Below the pieces are notes generated by a model that was not told the DNA's origin, did no database searches, and worked only from the letters and a program-made list of their open reading frames with translations. A DNA stretch of 64,000 bases from Natronincola peptidivorans. GTDB taxonomy: Bacteria > Bacillota > Clostridia > Peptostreptococcales > Natronincolaceae. The stretch spans positions 106,694 through 170,693 of the forward strand of contig NZ_FOHU01000006.1 of NCBI RefSeq assembly GCF_900111615.1, read 5' to 3'. Below, one piece after another: positions 45,083 to 53,774 of this stretch (position 1 is the first letter of the stretch; each line of letters opens with the position of its first letter). The position numbers were made by a program, and so were the translations under genes.

Positions 45083-45865
45083 CTATCCTAGATTTAACTT
45101 TTTGAGAACAGCCTCCGTAACTTTTTGGGCTATATATTCCATATCCTGAGGGGATGCTTTTACCTCTTTAGGCTCCTCTGGTTCAATGCTGCAGTTAGCA
45201 GAAGGAGTAATGCCTGTAATCCCCATTTTTTCTCTTATCTTCAGTAGGTCTCCAACCTTGTTACAGGGTAACTCATTTGCATGACCAATTAGCTGTGTTG
45301 TCAAGATGATTTTGGAATAAAACTCTACCGTCTCCATTCTGTAATAAGCTTCAAAAATATCTCTACCCCAGGTTAAAGCGCCATGATTGGCCAATAGAAC
45401 TGCATTATAGTCTTTGATATAAGCCGCTATGGATTCAGGAACCTCATCTGTAGAAGGTGTAGCATATTGGGATATAGGAACAATCCCTAAGGTAATCACC
45501 GCCTCTGGCAGCAATGCTCTATCCAGTGGAATTCCTGCTGTAGCTAAAGCTGTTGCTGTTAAAGGATGTGCATGAACCACTGCCTTCACCTCTGGTTTTT
45601 CCTTGTATACCTTTAGATGCATTTTTAGCTCTGAGGAAGGCTTATGGGTTCCCTGCAGTACTTTTCCATTTAAATCTACCTTCACCATCATATCAGGGGT
45701 CATAAACCCTTTGCTTACTCCCGTTGGGGTGGTCCAAACCTCATTTTCTGAAACCCTTACAGATATATTTCCATCGTTAGCTGCAACAAATTCTCTATCA
45801 TACATCCGACGACCTATATCACAAATCTGTTTTTTTATTTGAAAGGATGAATAAGAATTATTCAT
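45083..45865 (-). CDS. BMC-associated class II aldolase (fuculose-1-phosphate aldolase type)
   Basis: 260 aa. Zn-dependent cleavage of a ketose-1-phosphate to DHAP and an aldehyde. The catalytic glutamate (KPSSELKMHLKVY near residue 76) and zinc histidines (VVHAHPLTATAL near 97-99; LANHGALTWG near 157) are intact. Beyond residue 225 is a linker and an amphipathic C-terminal helix (SPQDMEYIAQKVTEAVLKKL), an encapsulation peptide. With mtnK and mtnA nearby and no fucose/rhamnose kinase, 5-deoxyribulose-1-phosphate or methylthioribulose-1-phosphate are likely substrates (the Ald2/DrdA role). Confidence 0.93.
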   Translation of the reverse strand: MNNSYSSFQIKKQICDIGRRMYDREFVAANDGNISVRVSENEVWTTPTGVSKGFMTPDMMVKVDLNGKVLQGTHKPSSELKMHLKVYKEKPEVKAVVHAHPLTATALATAGIPLDRALLPEAVITLGIVPISQYATPSTDEVPESIAAYIKDYNAVLLANHGALTWGRDIFEAYYRMETVEFYSKIILTTQLIGHANELPCNKVGDLLKIREKMGITGITPSANCSIEPEEPKEVKASPQDMEYIAQKVTEAVLKKLNLG

Positions 45866-45891
45866 GGTGTACCTCCTTGTATTAAAAATTT

Positions 45892-46440
45892 TTATAATAA
45901 ATTATCAAATAATTCCTTTGTTGGTGAAGGAATGACTGCCTTTTCCACTAGCATGCCATTTTCTCCAGCCTCTATCACTGCCGCATCAACCGCTGCTGTT
46001 ACTGAGCTTACGTCTCCAGTTAGGGTGATGAAGGATTTTCCCCCAATCCCTATGCCAAGTCGTACTTCCAATAAGTCAACTGCTGCTGTTTTTACAGCCC
46101 TATCTGCCGCCACCATTGCTGCTGCTATGCTAAAGAACTCCATTACTCCCAAGGCATTGACATTTTCTACTGATGAAACACCATTGATAGCACAAATAAC
46201 TTCTTCCGCTACATTAGGCAGCATAAGATGATCTACTACATAATGCTCTCCTTCAGAGACACCTATCTCAACAGCCGCCTTCACCGCTGCCACATCTCCC
46301 GTTATGGATACAATAAATTTACCTGGACATACAGCCTTGGAAAATAACAACTCCACCTCTGCTGCCTTAACCATTTTGTCAGTTGCTTCTATGCCTTTGG
46401 CAATACTGTTTAATTCTATTAATCCTATGGTTCTAATCAT
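45892..46440 (-). CDS. pduT: Tandem BMC-domain shell protein, PduT-like (trimer)
   Basis: 182 aa with two BMC domains (RTIGLIELNSIAKGIEATDKMVK and ALGVMEFFSIAAAMVAADRAVK). Cys38 in KAVCPGKFIV is at the same place as the cysteine that holds a 4Fe-4S cluster in the pore of PduT trimers. It overlaps the pduS gene by 4 bases, so shell conduit and reductase are translated together. Confidence 0.93.
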   Translation of the reverse strand: MIRTIGLIELNSIAKGIEATDKMVKAAEVELLFSKAVCPGKFIVSITGDVAAVKAAVEIGVSEGEHYVVDHLMLPNVAEEVICAINGVSSVENVNALGVMEFFSIAAAMVAADRAVKTAAVDLLEVRLGIGIGGKSFITLTGDVSSVTAAVDAAVIEAGENGMLVEKAVIPSPTKELFDNLL

Positions 46441-47783
46441 TGTCCTGTTTCACCATCCCCTCTTACAATCAGGATATGATCTGTGATGTTAACAATTTTT
46501 CCAGAAATACTGGCATGAACATTAGCACCTAGTTTGCCTTCCTCCACCTGCCCAATCATCTGTCCTTCTGTCACTATATCTCCAACAGCTACCATGGGCT
46601 TTGCTATTTCACCGATATGCTGTCTCAAGGGTATGCTCACTTGGTTAAGGGTTACTTTCTTTAAGTCCTCTATCTTTTGCTGGTTGTATTTGGTTAAATT
46701 TAATCTAGAGATCAGTCTATCGGTAGGAATTTTGCGGTATTCCCTCATATTCATAGGCTTGAGGTCTGTTTCTTCAGCTTGATATCTTATACCTTGCTGA
46801 CGATAGGTTTCCTTTATATAAACATTGACTTTTCTTGGTGATAATCCCATAGGACAAGCATATAGCTCACATACTCCACATTCGCAGCAGATAAGAGCTT
46901 CCTTCATTATTTCTTCATCATTGATTCCTCTTCCTATGTTGCCCATAACCTTATGGGGTCTTAACGGATGACCTATTAAATACCTAGGACACATATCCGT
47001 ACAGTATCTGCATTGTATACAAGCGGACTTAGCTTGATTGATAATATGCTTGATGGGGGTACTGTCTCTCAGTGCAATGTAATGGTTTTTAGGTAGTAAT
47101 ATAATAGCCCCGTCGGTTTTGGTGATAACTCTTTTTTCTATTTCTTCTTGGTTAATGATCTGGCCCATCATGGGACCACCCATAATGCAGTAGTAATCAG
47201 AAATCTTGGGGCCTCCAGCCGCCTGAATACACTCAGTAACAGGTGTGCCAATTGGTACCTGCAGCAAGGTAGGGTTGTTGACCTCACCCAGTACAGTAAC
47301 CACCTTGTTTGTGACAGCCTTTCCTTGTATGGCTTCATGACAGTTGACAATGGTTCCTACATTAGCCACTACGGCACCTACGTGAAGAGGCAGACCTCCA
47401 GGTGGAATAACTTTTCCCGTTACTTCATAAACCAGTATTTGTTCATCTCCAGCTGGAAAAAAGTTGCTTAAATAATGGATTTTTACGGAGGTTTTTAGTT
47501 CTTTATTGGCTTTTTCCAAAATATCAAGAATTTCAATGTTTTTCTTTTTAACTCCTAATATGACTTCCTCTGCCTTTACTAGCTTCCCTATAGCTTCTAT
47601 CCCTAAAAGCAATTCTTTGCTTTTTTCCTTCATTAAATACTGGTCGGTTTTTAAAAGGGGTTCACACTCTACTCCGTTGACAATAAAGTATTTTACTTGA
47701 CAGTTTAACTTTATATGTGTAGGAAATCCAGCACCTCCGGCACCTACTACACCGGCAGCCTTTATCAACTCTAATGGATCCAT
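46437..47783 (-). CDS. pduS: PduS-like Fe-S flavoprotein (RnfC-type NADH oxidoreductase)
   Basis: 449 aa from ATG 47783 (AAAGGATG site; a GTG three codons earlier is too near it). N-terminal GVVGAGGAGFPTHIKL, the NADH/FMN domain, SLBB-like segment, and two cysteine clusters for 4Fe-4S (CIQCRYCTDMCP near 258 and CCECGVCELYACP near 303). A C-terminal barrel-sandwich region follows. PduS reduces cobalamin in Pdu compartments, but no B12 enzyme is here, so it more likely re-oxidises NADH and passes electrons to PduT. Confidence 0.93.
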   Translation of the reverse strand: MDPLELIKAAGVVGAGGAGFPTHIKLNCQVKYFIVNGVECEPLLKTDQYLMKEKSKELLLGIEAIGKLVKAEEVILGVKKKNIEILDILEKANKELKTSVKIHYLSNFFPAGDEQILVYEVTGKVIPPGGLPLHVGAVVANVGTIVNCHEAIQGKAVTNKVVTVLGEVNNPTLLQVPIGTPVTECIQAAGGPKISDYYCIMGGPMMGQIINQEEIEKRVITKTDGAIILLPKNHYIALRDSTPIKHIINQAKSACIQCRYCTDMCPRYLIGHPLRPHKVMGNIGRGINDEEIMKEALICCECGVCELYACPMGLSPRKVNVYIKETYRQQGIRYQAEETDLKPMNMREYRKIPTDRLISRLNLTKYNQQKIEDLKKVTLNQVSIPLRQHIGEIAKPMVAVGDIVTEGQMIGQVEEGKLGANVHASISGKIVNITDHILIVRGDGETGQ

Positions 47784-47822
47784 ACTTATCACATCCTTTT
47801 TGATCCTGTTTGCTTAAGATAA

Positions 47823-48497
47823 TTACTTTTCTGTAACTACTTCTATCTTATTTGCTCTAATGAGATCATGGGCTAAAGGGGTTATAATGGTTTTTTCATT
47901 TACCTTTATCCTATTAAATCCTTCTTGAATACCTTGCTTTACTTCGGTTTCTGTAATAATTTTTTTGTCTTTGCTATCAAGAGATGCTTTTAGGGGGTTG
48001 CCCTCCAGCTCTCCAAATTTAATGGTTTCATACAACTCTATTTTATTAACGATTTTAATACCAAAATTCATTAATCTTTTCTCATACTCCTCTACCATAA
48101 GATAGTAGCTCTTATTGGCAGTTTTTTTATACCTTCTATACTCAATACCCTCCTGTAAAAGATAAATCCTTTTTCCCAGCAGCAGCACATCGGAAACACC
48201 TTCTTCTATGTGGTCATTTCTAATGCCTGTTGCTATATTTGTAAGTCTTTTTACCGTTAAAGACGGGAGGATAATATAGTCATATTTTTCTAAGTCTTTT
48301 TCCCTTTCAAGACTGTTTATATCTTCTACCTTATCTGTTGGTGATACTATTTCCTTAGCAATAGCCTGCCACAAGCTGTTGCCATCTTTTTCTAGAATTA
48401 ATATCTTTTTCCCCCTCTGTTCCAATGGAGGAGGGGTTTCTGTCAAAGCTTTAAACACTTGCAGTGTAACGGTTTCTACTAATTTTTCCATATCCAC
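47823..48497 (-). CDS. BMC-associated flavoprotein-like protein with N-terminal targeting helix
   Basis: About 224 aa from a GTG at 48497 (AAAGGA 11 bases upstream; an ATG two codons later is possible). N-terminal amphipathic helix MEKLVETVTLQVFKAL resembles an encapsulation peptide. A Rossmann-like part begins KKILILEKDGNSLWQAIAK and YDYIILPSLTVKRLTNIATG. The C-terminal IITPLAHDLIRANKIEVV is a tail seen in BMC-linked proteins. Similar genes are found in Eut and fucose/rhamnose BMC loci; function not established. Confidence 0.75.
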   Translation of the reverse strand: MDMEKLVETVTLQVFKALTETPPPLEQRGKKILILEKDGNSLWQAIAKEIVSPTDKVEDINSLEREKDLEKYDYIILPSLTVKRLTNIATGIRNDHIEEGVSDVLLLGKRIYLLQEGIEYRRYKKTANKSYYLMVEEYEKRLMNFGIKIVNKIELYETIKFGELEGNPLKASLDSKDKKIITETEVKQGIQEGFNRIKVNEKTIITPLAHDLIRANKIEVVTEK

Positions 48498-48614
48498 GTT
48501 AGAACACATCCTTTATGGTGGCTTTCTTTCTTTCTTTTCCATCAGACTGTGTAGCAATTCATTTATTGCATGTTTTTATACCTCTAAATACTATACAGAT
48601 GCTTGTATACCCCA

Positions 48615-49244
48615 CTATTCAATAATCATCTTGCCCAGGGTACCACTGGTGCATAATGCTGCATTTGCTTCATCAAAATCAATATGCAGGTTTAAAGCGT
48701 ATTTATCACTTACTCTAACCACTACATCCTCTAAGATAATGGGCCTTTCAGTAAGGAGCTTAACCTTTACAATTTGTTTGTCCATTACTTGAAGCTTTTT
48801 GGCATCCTCCGTCGTCATGTGAATATGTCTTTTAGCAAGAATCACTGACTCCTTCGCCTTTATCACAGACTTGTCAGTAGCAATAAAGATGTCGCCGCTT
48901 CCCTTTAGGTCTCCTGATTCCCTAACAGGAGGATTGATTCCCAGCTTAACCGCATCGGTTTTTGATATTTCCACCTGCGTCTTTTCTCTAGCAGGTCCTA
49001 AAACAGCTACCTTTTCAATAACACCCTTTGGACCTATCAAAGTAACACGTTCTTGATACTGACATTGTCCCAGTTGAGATAAGTCCTTCTTTTTCGTCAT
49101 TACATATTCTTCACCAAAAAGTACCTGCATATCTTCTTTACTTAAATGGATATGTCTTGCTGAAACCTCCACAGGTATCAGTACATCCTCCATAATCTTT
49201 TGCATAACCCTCTCAACGATATGATCAATCATAGGATCTCCCAT
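48615..49244 (-). CDS. pduL: Phosphate propanoyltransferase PduL (BMC phosphotransacylase)
   Basis: 209 aa. Converts acyl-CoA and phosphate to acyl phosphate and free CoA, recycling CoA inside the shell. Metal-binding histidines are in VSARHIHLSKEDM, LAKRHIHMTTEDA and LHIDFDEANAA; two tandem PduL domains of usual order. The N-terminal IDHIVERVMQKIMEDV helix is a likely encapsulation peptide. Start ATG 49244 with GAGGATATCT; the frame is open 12 codons further. Confidence 0.95.
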   Translation of the reverse strand: MGDPMIDHIVERVMQKIMEDVLIPVEVSARHIHLSKEDMQVLFGEEYVMTKKKDLSQLGQCQYQERVTLIGPKGVIEKVAVLGPAREKTQVEISKTDAVKLGINPPVRESGDLKGSGDIFIATDKSVIKAKESVILAKRHIHMTTEDAKKLQVMDKQIVKVKLLTERPIILEDVVVRVSDKYALNLHIDFDEANAALCTSGTLGKMIIE

Positions 49245-49320
49245 AGATATCCTCCCTTCACTGAGCTTGCTTAGTTGCACTAATTCCCGGGCTTAAATCA
49301 GCCCGGGCTTTGTTGAGTGT

Positions 49321-49614
49321 TTACTTTCCAGTTTTTTGTGTTTGAGGAAGAATAATTTCCACATCTCCATGAGGTCTTGGTATAACATGTACAGAGATTA
49401 GCTCTCCAACTCTTTCTGCTGCTGCTGCCCCTGCTTCTGTAGCTGCCTTTACTGCCCCTACATCACCTCTAACCATAACTGTTACTAAACCTCCACCTAC
49501 TTGCTCCTTGCCTACTAGGGTAACATTTGCTGCCTTTACCATAGCATCTGCTGCTTCTATTGCTCCTACCAATCCTTTTGTTTCAATCATGCCTAATGCA
49601 TTTAAAGTTGCCAT
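49321..49614 (-). CDS. BMC-H shell protein (PduA/PduJ type)
   Basis: 97 aa, canonical: [71 protein letters not shown]. Second gene of the operon and probably the major shell protein. Closely similar to the BMC-H at 42947, a likely duplication. AAGGAGG upstream. Confidence 0.95.
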   Translation of the reverse strand: MATLNALGMIETKGLVGAIEAADAMVKAANVTLVGKEQVGGGLVTVMVRGDVGAVKAATEAGAAAAERVGELISVHVIPRPHGDVEIILPQTQKTGK

Positions 49615-49641
49615 TTAAAATTCCTCCTTATCATAGTTAAT

Positions 49642-51102
49642 TTATATATTTAGGTTTTTTAATTCCTGTAATACCAATTGGGTAATTGTGTCTATGTCAA
49701 TATCACCTGTTTGCTTTGGTTGGATTGCTTCATCCCCCAGCTCATCTGCTTCCTTTACACCATAGGCCAAGCGTTTAATATTGATGAGGTGTAGAGGACT
49801 TACATTATCAGAGGTAGCACTTCCACCAAGACTGCCGCATCCTAAGGTTAAGGATGGTGCCAAGCTGGTGGTTGCACCAATAGCCCCATGAGAGGATGGT
49901 GTGTTCACCATAATTCTAAAGACTGGTTTTTTTAATGCAAATTCTCGAATGATCTCTTCATTTTCCGAATGGATGACTAAAGAATGACCCAGACCTCCAT
50001 ACTTTAATAATTCAATACAAAGCTCACAGGCTTCATGCCAATCATCCTTTGTATAAAAGGCTAGGATTGGTGATAATTTCTCCATGGAGAAGGGATAATC
50101 TTTTCCTACTCCCTTTTCGTTGCATAGTATTACTTTTGTGTTTGAGGGGACTTGTATTCCTGCCATTGCTGCAATTTTTACAGCAGGCTGTCCTACGATT
50201 TTAGGATTTAATCCACCCCATGGATTTTGTATGGTTTTTGCCAGCTTTGCAGCCTCTTCCTCTTTCGCAAAGTAACCCCCTTGTCTCATAAACTCTTCCC
50301 TCACCTGGTTGGCAATAGCAGTTTCTGTAACCACAGCCTGCTCTGAAGCACAAATGGTTCCATTGTCAAAGGTTTTACTGGTGATAATTCTCCTTACAGC
50401 TGCTGGTATTTTGGCTGTTTTTTCTATAAAGGCTGGTACATTGCCTGGTCCTACTCCTAGTGCCGGTGTTCCCGAGCTGTAAGCAGCTTTTACCATTGCA
50501 GAGCCACCGGTAGCCAAAATCAAGGACACATCTTTATGGGTCATTAGCTCTTTACTTCCCTCCATCGTGGGAATGGTCATGCAGCCTATCAGACCATCAG
50601 GTGCGCCATTTCTTGATGCAGTCTCCTGGAGAAGCTTAGCAGTTTCGTAAGTGCAATTCTTTGCAGAAGGATGAGGGCTAAATATAACCGCATTTCCTGC
50701 CTTTAAGGCACTTAAGCTTTTATAGATGGTGGTTGAGGTAGGGTTGGTGGAAGGAATCAAAGCTGCAATGACCCCCACAGGAGATGCTATTTCCATCAAC
50801 CTCTTTTCCTTGTCTTCTTTTAGTATCCCCACCGTTTTCATATCCTTTATATACTCATAAACGGCTTTACTGGCAAAAAGATTTTTAATGATTTTATCTT
50901 CATACTTGCCAAAACCCGTTTCCTCTGCCGCCTTCTTTGCCAAGCTTTTTGATGCTTCCTCTGCTGCCTTAGCCATGCTTTTTATAATGCTGTCTATTTT
51001 TTCCTGACTAAAGGTTGACAGCTCTCTTTGAGCCTCTTTTGCCCTTCCAATTAGATTTCTTACTTCCTGTATAGACTGTAAATCCTTGTCCTGTAATACC
51101 AT
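49642..51102 (-). CDS. Acylating aldehyde dehydrogenase, BMC-associated, C-terminal signal
   Basis: 486 aa, second aldehyde dehydrogenase of the operon and its first gene. Cofactor/CoA region GVIAALIPSTNPTSTTIYKSLSALKAGNAVIFSPHPSAK near residue 108, catalytic cysteine in FDNGTICASEQAVV near residue 250, GLGHSLVIHSENEE near residue 383. The last 20 residues (DIDIDTITQLVLQELKNLN) form an amphipathic helix, so its targeting signal is at the opposite end from that of the other one. Possibly for a different aldehyde. Confidence 0.93.
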   Translation of the reverse strand: MVLQDKDLQSIQEVRNLIGRAKEAQRELSTFSQEKIDSIIKSMAKAAEEASKSLAKKAAEETGFGKYEDKIIKNLFASKAVYEYIKDMKTVGILKEDKEKRLMEIASPVGVIAALIPSTNPTSTTIYKSLSALKAGNAVIFSPHPSAKNCTYETAKLLQETASRNGAPDGLIGCMTIPTMEGSKELMTHKDVSLILATGGSAMVKAAYSSGTPALGVGPGNVPAFIEKTAKIPAAVRRIITSKTFDNGTICASEQAVVTETAIANQVREEFMRQGGYFAKEEEAAKLAKTIQNPWGGLNPKIVGQPAVKIAAMAGIQVPSNTKVILCNEKGVGKDYPFSMEKLSPILAFYTKDDWHEACELCIELLKYGGLGHSLVIHSENEEIIREFALKKPVFRIMVNTPSSHGAIGATTSLAPSLTLGCGSLGGSATSDNVSPLHLINIKRLAYGVKEADELGDEAIQPKQTGDIDIDTITQLVLQELKNLNI

Positions 51103-51276
51103 AATCTTCCCCCCTTCATCAACCTAAGGTTATATTGATTTTGTTTCTGTTTTTTTGTTTTCTTTATGTATAAGCTGTATTTTTGTTATGGCATTGTTCT
51201 GTAGTCTTTTCAAAGGATAATGGATTGATTAAATTGATTGATTATTATGTTTTTAATTTAATATTATCAACTACAA
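51103..51276 (-). promoter_or_regulatory. Leader/promoter region of the BMC operon
   Basis: No gene. AT-rich region between the first BMC gene and a hairpin at 51277-51311. It must hold the operon promoter on the minus strand; TTGATA-type and TA-rich boxes are present but no single pair is convincing. Confidence 0.35.
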
Positions 51277-51311
51277 CCAAAAAAGTCAACAAGAAATGTT
51301 GACTTTTTTGG
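51277..51311 (-). terminator. Hairpin terminator / possible operator
   Basis: CCAAAAAAGTCAAC pairs with GTTGACTTTTTTGG over a 7-base loop. It follows the solute-binding protein gene (stop 51394) on the minus strand, and precedes the BMC operon. The same AAAAAAGTCAAC element recurs at 53537, so a regulatory role is also possible. Confidence 0.6.
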
Positions 51312-51393
51312 TTTTTTATTTTGTGTTTTGTGGTTTTTGTTGTGTTGGTTTTTTCCCAGTAATCATTTGGTTTTAAGTACCTTTTTTTAGTTC

Positions 51394-52563
51394 TTAATCT
51401 ATGTCTGATTTTATTAAGGTCTGTATCTGTTTCTCTGCTTTATCTAGAGCTTCTTTTATGCTGCACTGATTATTAAATGCTTGGTTTGTGCAATCATAAA
51501 GCACACCAAAAATATTGCCAGAATTATTCATTTGAGGGAGAGGCTTAGCATAATTTTCTATCATTTCTAAAAGCACATCGTACCAATTGTAAAGGTGCCT
51601 ATCCACTTTATAGGTTGATCGCCTCACTGGTGCTCCTGCATATCCCCCTATCCTTCTATCAATTTCTTTAGAGGAGATATACTGTAGGAATTCATTGGCA
51701 GCTTCCCAGTTGCTAGAAGAATGATTAATACCAAAGCTCCATGTCACATTCCACCCTGTCTCTAAGGCTGCAAATCCTATATCCTCTATATCCTTACATC
51801 CTTCATTTAGAACAAATCCTAGTTGTCCTCCCCAAGTAACAGCAACTACAGCTTCTAAGTTTTGAAATGCTTTTTTTACTTCATCGTTGCCATAGCTATT
51901 GGTATCTGAAGGAGCGTACTTTTTAAGAGAAATATACTTCTCTAATGCCCTTTCCCCTTTTTCATTATTAAAGGTTGGTTTACAGGTGTTCTCATCAAAA
52001 GCATCTATTCCTTCAGCTCTAAGATAAGGTAAAAAGTCTAGAAAAATTTCACTGGGATGAGCCTTTAAAGCAAAGCCTTTCATTTCTTTCAAACCATCGC
52101 ATTGTTGTACTATATTTATAAGTTCATCTGTTGAAATAACTTTGTTAGGTAAATACCCTATCCTTTCTTTTAGAATAGATTTTCTATAGAGGACAATATG
52201 ACCATCACAAAAAGAGGGATAAAGATACGGTTTTCCTTCAAGCTCCATTTCCTCTCTAATAACAGGCAGGATATCCTCCTTATGATAATCATCGTTATCA
52301 GGATACTTTACTGGAGCCAAATATCCTTTACTTGCAAAATCCTTCAACCAAAGATGACCTGCCACCATAACAACATCATAGTTTTCTTTCCCTTCAAAGG
52401 CCTGCATCATGGTATCGTAATATTTCTCCCATTCTACTATGTGAAAATGTACCTTCAGATTATTGCGTTTTTCATACTGAGAAATAATCTGAAATTTCTC
52501 TTCCACATATCCATATACAGCAGGGTCTCCTACTGCCAGTATGTTTAGCTGTTTAATTTCCAT
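51394..52563 (-). CDS. Solute-binding-protein-like protein without signal peptide
   Basis: 389 aa, family-1 extracellular sugar-binding fold (YDVVMVAGHLWLKDFASKGYLAPV near residue 63, WGGQLGFVLNEG near 228, WSFGINHSSSNWEAANEFLQYISSKEID near 260). Unlike ABC solute-binding proteins, the N-terminus MEIKQLNILAVGDPAVYGYV starts directly in the first beta strand; no signal or lipobox precedes it and AGGAAAG supports this start. It should be cytosolic. It lies 54 bases after a soluble chemoreceptor-like gene, so the two may form a sensor pair. Confidence 0.8.
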   Translation of the reverse strand: MEIKQLNILAVGDPAVYGYVEEKFQIISQYEKRNNLKVHFHIVEWEKYYDTMMQAFEGKENYDVVMVAGHLWLKDFASKGYLAPVKYPDNDDYHKEDILPVIREEMELEGKPYLYPSFCDGHIVLYRKSILKERIGYLPNKVISTDELINIVQQCDGLKEMKGFALKAHPSEIFLDFLPYLRAEGIDAFDENTCKPTFNNEKGERALEKYISLKKYAPSDTNSYGNDEVKKAFQNLEAVVAVTWGGQLGFVLNEGCKDIEDIGFAALETGWNVTWSFGINHSSSNWEAANEFLQYISSKEIDRRIGGYAGAPVRRSTYKVDRHLYNWYDVLLEMIENYAKPLPQMNNSGNIFGVLYDCTNQAFNNQCSIKEALDKAEKQIQTLIKSDID

Positions 52564-52617
52564 TTTATTAATCTTTCCTTTCTCTTGTCAGGGTATAAAA
52601 CAGCAAGTCCTTTTATT

Positions 52618-53445
52618 TTATAGCTTTGAAGCGATTTCCGTTAAATGAGAGATAATGTCTTCCAGCTGATTTGCAATATTTGATATGTTTTCTATTGCTA
52701 TTGCTTGATTAGAAGATATATTCCTATTTTCTTCCACCAGCTTTTTTGTGGTTTCATTTGATTCTTTTAACTCAAGGATGATATCCCCTATACTCTTTGC
52801 AGCATCTGCACTATTTGCACTAAGTTTTCCAACCTCATTAGCAACAACTGCAAATCCTTTCCCGGCTTCTCCAGCTCTTGCAGCTTCTATTCGAGCATTC
52901 AAGGAAAGAAGGTTTGTTTGATTTGCCACCGAATTAATGAAGTTAATCACTTGATCAGTTTCGTTGTATTTTTCTGTAGCCGTTAACACAGTATCCACCA
53001 TTTGTTTGCTAATATCCACTTGTTTTTCTGTGCCGTTGGATATATTGCTTAATGAACGATTTATCTCTTCTATGCTTTCTGCTAATTTGTCAGCGATCTT
53101 TATAACATTTTCTTCTATTTCTAATTCTTGTCCTACTGCAAGACCTCCTATGATGTTTCTATTCTCATCATAAACAGGAGCATATGCTGCCTTGAATGGA
53201 ATTCCATAAAGCTCTTCCGATACCTTTACTTCTATTTGCTTACCTGTCTTCATCACCTCAAGCATGGGATCTTCTGGTGGAAGCATATTATTTGGTGCAA
53301 TATTAAGATCGATGACATCATTAGGAAAGAATCTTAATGTTTTCTCAAGATCAGTTATACCTATCATATATCCATTTTTTCTCATGCGGCTAAATAATGG
53401 AGCAGCATCAATAAGACTTTTTAATAAAGGATGTATTTGTTCCAC
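52618..53445 (-). CDS. Soluble methyl-accepting chemotaxis-like sensor protein
   Basis: 275 aa, no membrane segment. Residues 1-110 look like a small sensory (PAS/Cache-like) domain ([44 protein letters not shown]), followed by a short MCP signalling coiled coil with the conserved tip [38 protein letters not shown] near residue 175. Start is GTG with GGGGGAAAGAGC. Methylation helices are short. Found between a DeoR regulator and a cytosolic binding protein beside the BMC operon. Confidence 0.88.
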   Translation of the reverse strand: MEQIHPLLKSLIDAAPLFSRMRKNGYMIGITDLEKTLRFFPNDVIDLNIAPNNMLPPEDPMLEVMKTGKQIEVKVSEELYGIPFKAAYAPVYDENRNIIGGLAVGQELEIEENVIKIADKLAESIEEINRSLSNISNGTEKQVDISKQMVDTVLTATEKYNETDQVINFINSVANQTNLLSLNARIEAARAGEAGKGFAVVANEVGKLSANSADAAKSIGDIILELKESNETTKKLVEENRNISSNQAIAIENISNIANQLEDIISHLTEIASKL

Positions 53446-53774
53446 GCTCTTTCCCCCTATTCTATTTTTTTATACCCAATAGGAAATTATAAACATTTGA
53501 ATCTGTGGGTAAGTTATAATTTTCGTTATTGGTTTCAAAAAAGTCAACCAATGAATCTTCCAAAGGAAGACTTTTTTATATCAAAATTTGACCTTTAATA
53601 GCTCTACGCCTAATTTATGAGTTTTATGGTATACATCATGATTCTTCTGATTTTTGCTGTCTACTATAACACCGCTCTTTATTAAGTATTTGTTTTTTTG
53701 GTTTTGATGGTATATAATAAAAAAAACTCCACATAATCCAAAGTAACTATGGTTTCATAGAAGGAGGTAAATGT
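53446..53774. promoter_or_regulatory. Divergent intergenic region with DeoR-gene promoter and repeated hairpin
   Basis: 329 bases, no gene. A hairpin at 53537-53577 (AAAAAAGTC with GACTTTTTT; TCTTCC with GGAAGA inside) shares AAAAAAGTCAAC with the element at 51277. A sigma-A promoter for the plus-strand deoR gene is TTGTTT (53690-53695), 17 bases, TATAAT (53713-53718). The ribosome site AGGAGGTAAATG precedes the ATG at 53775. Confidence 0.6.

Noticed and set aside
45083..45865. Fucose/rhamnose BMC (GRM5-like) as the sole explanation
   Set aside because: The aldolase is of the fuculose-phosphate type, but no fucose or rhamnose isomerase, kinase, lactaldehyde reductase or diol dehydratase is in the 23-kb locus, whereas mtnA and mtnK are. 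Not excluded if such genes lie elsewhere.
46437..47783. Propanediol (Pdu) compartment
   Set aside because: pduS, pduT and pduL are present, but the diol dehydratase (pduCDE), reactivase and adenosyltransferase genes are absent.
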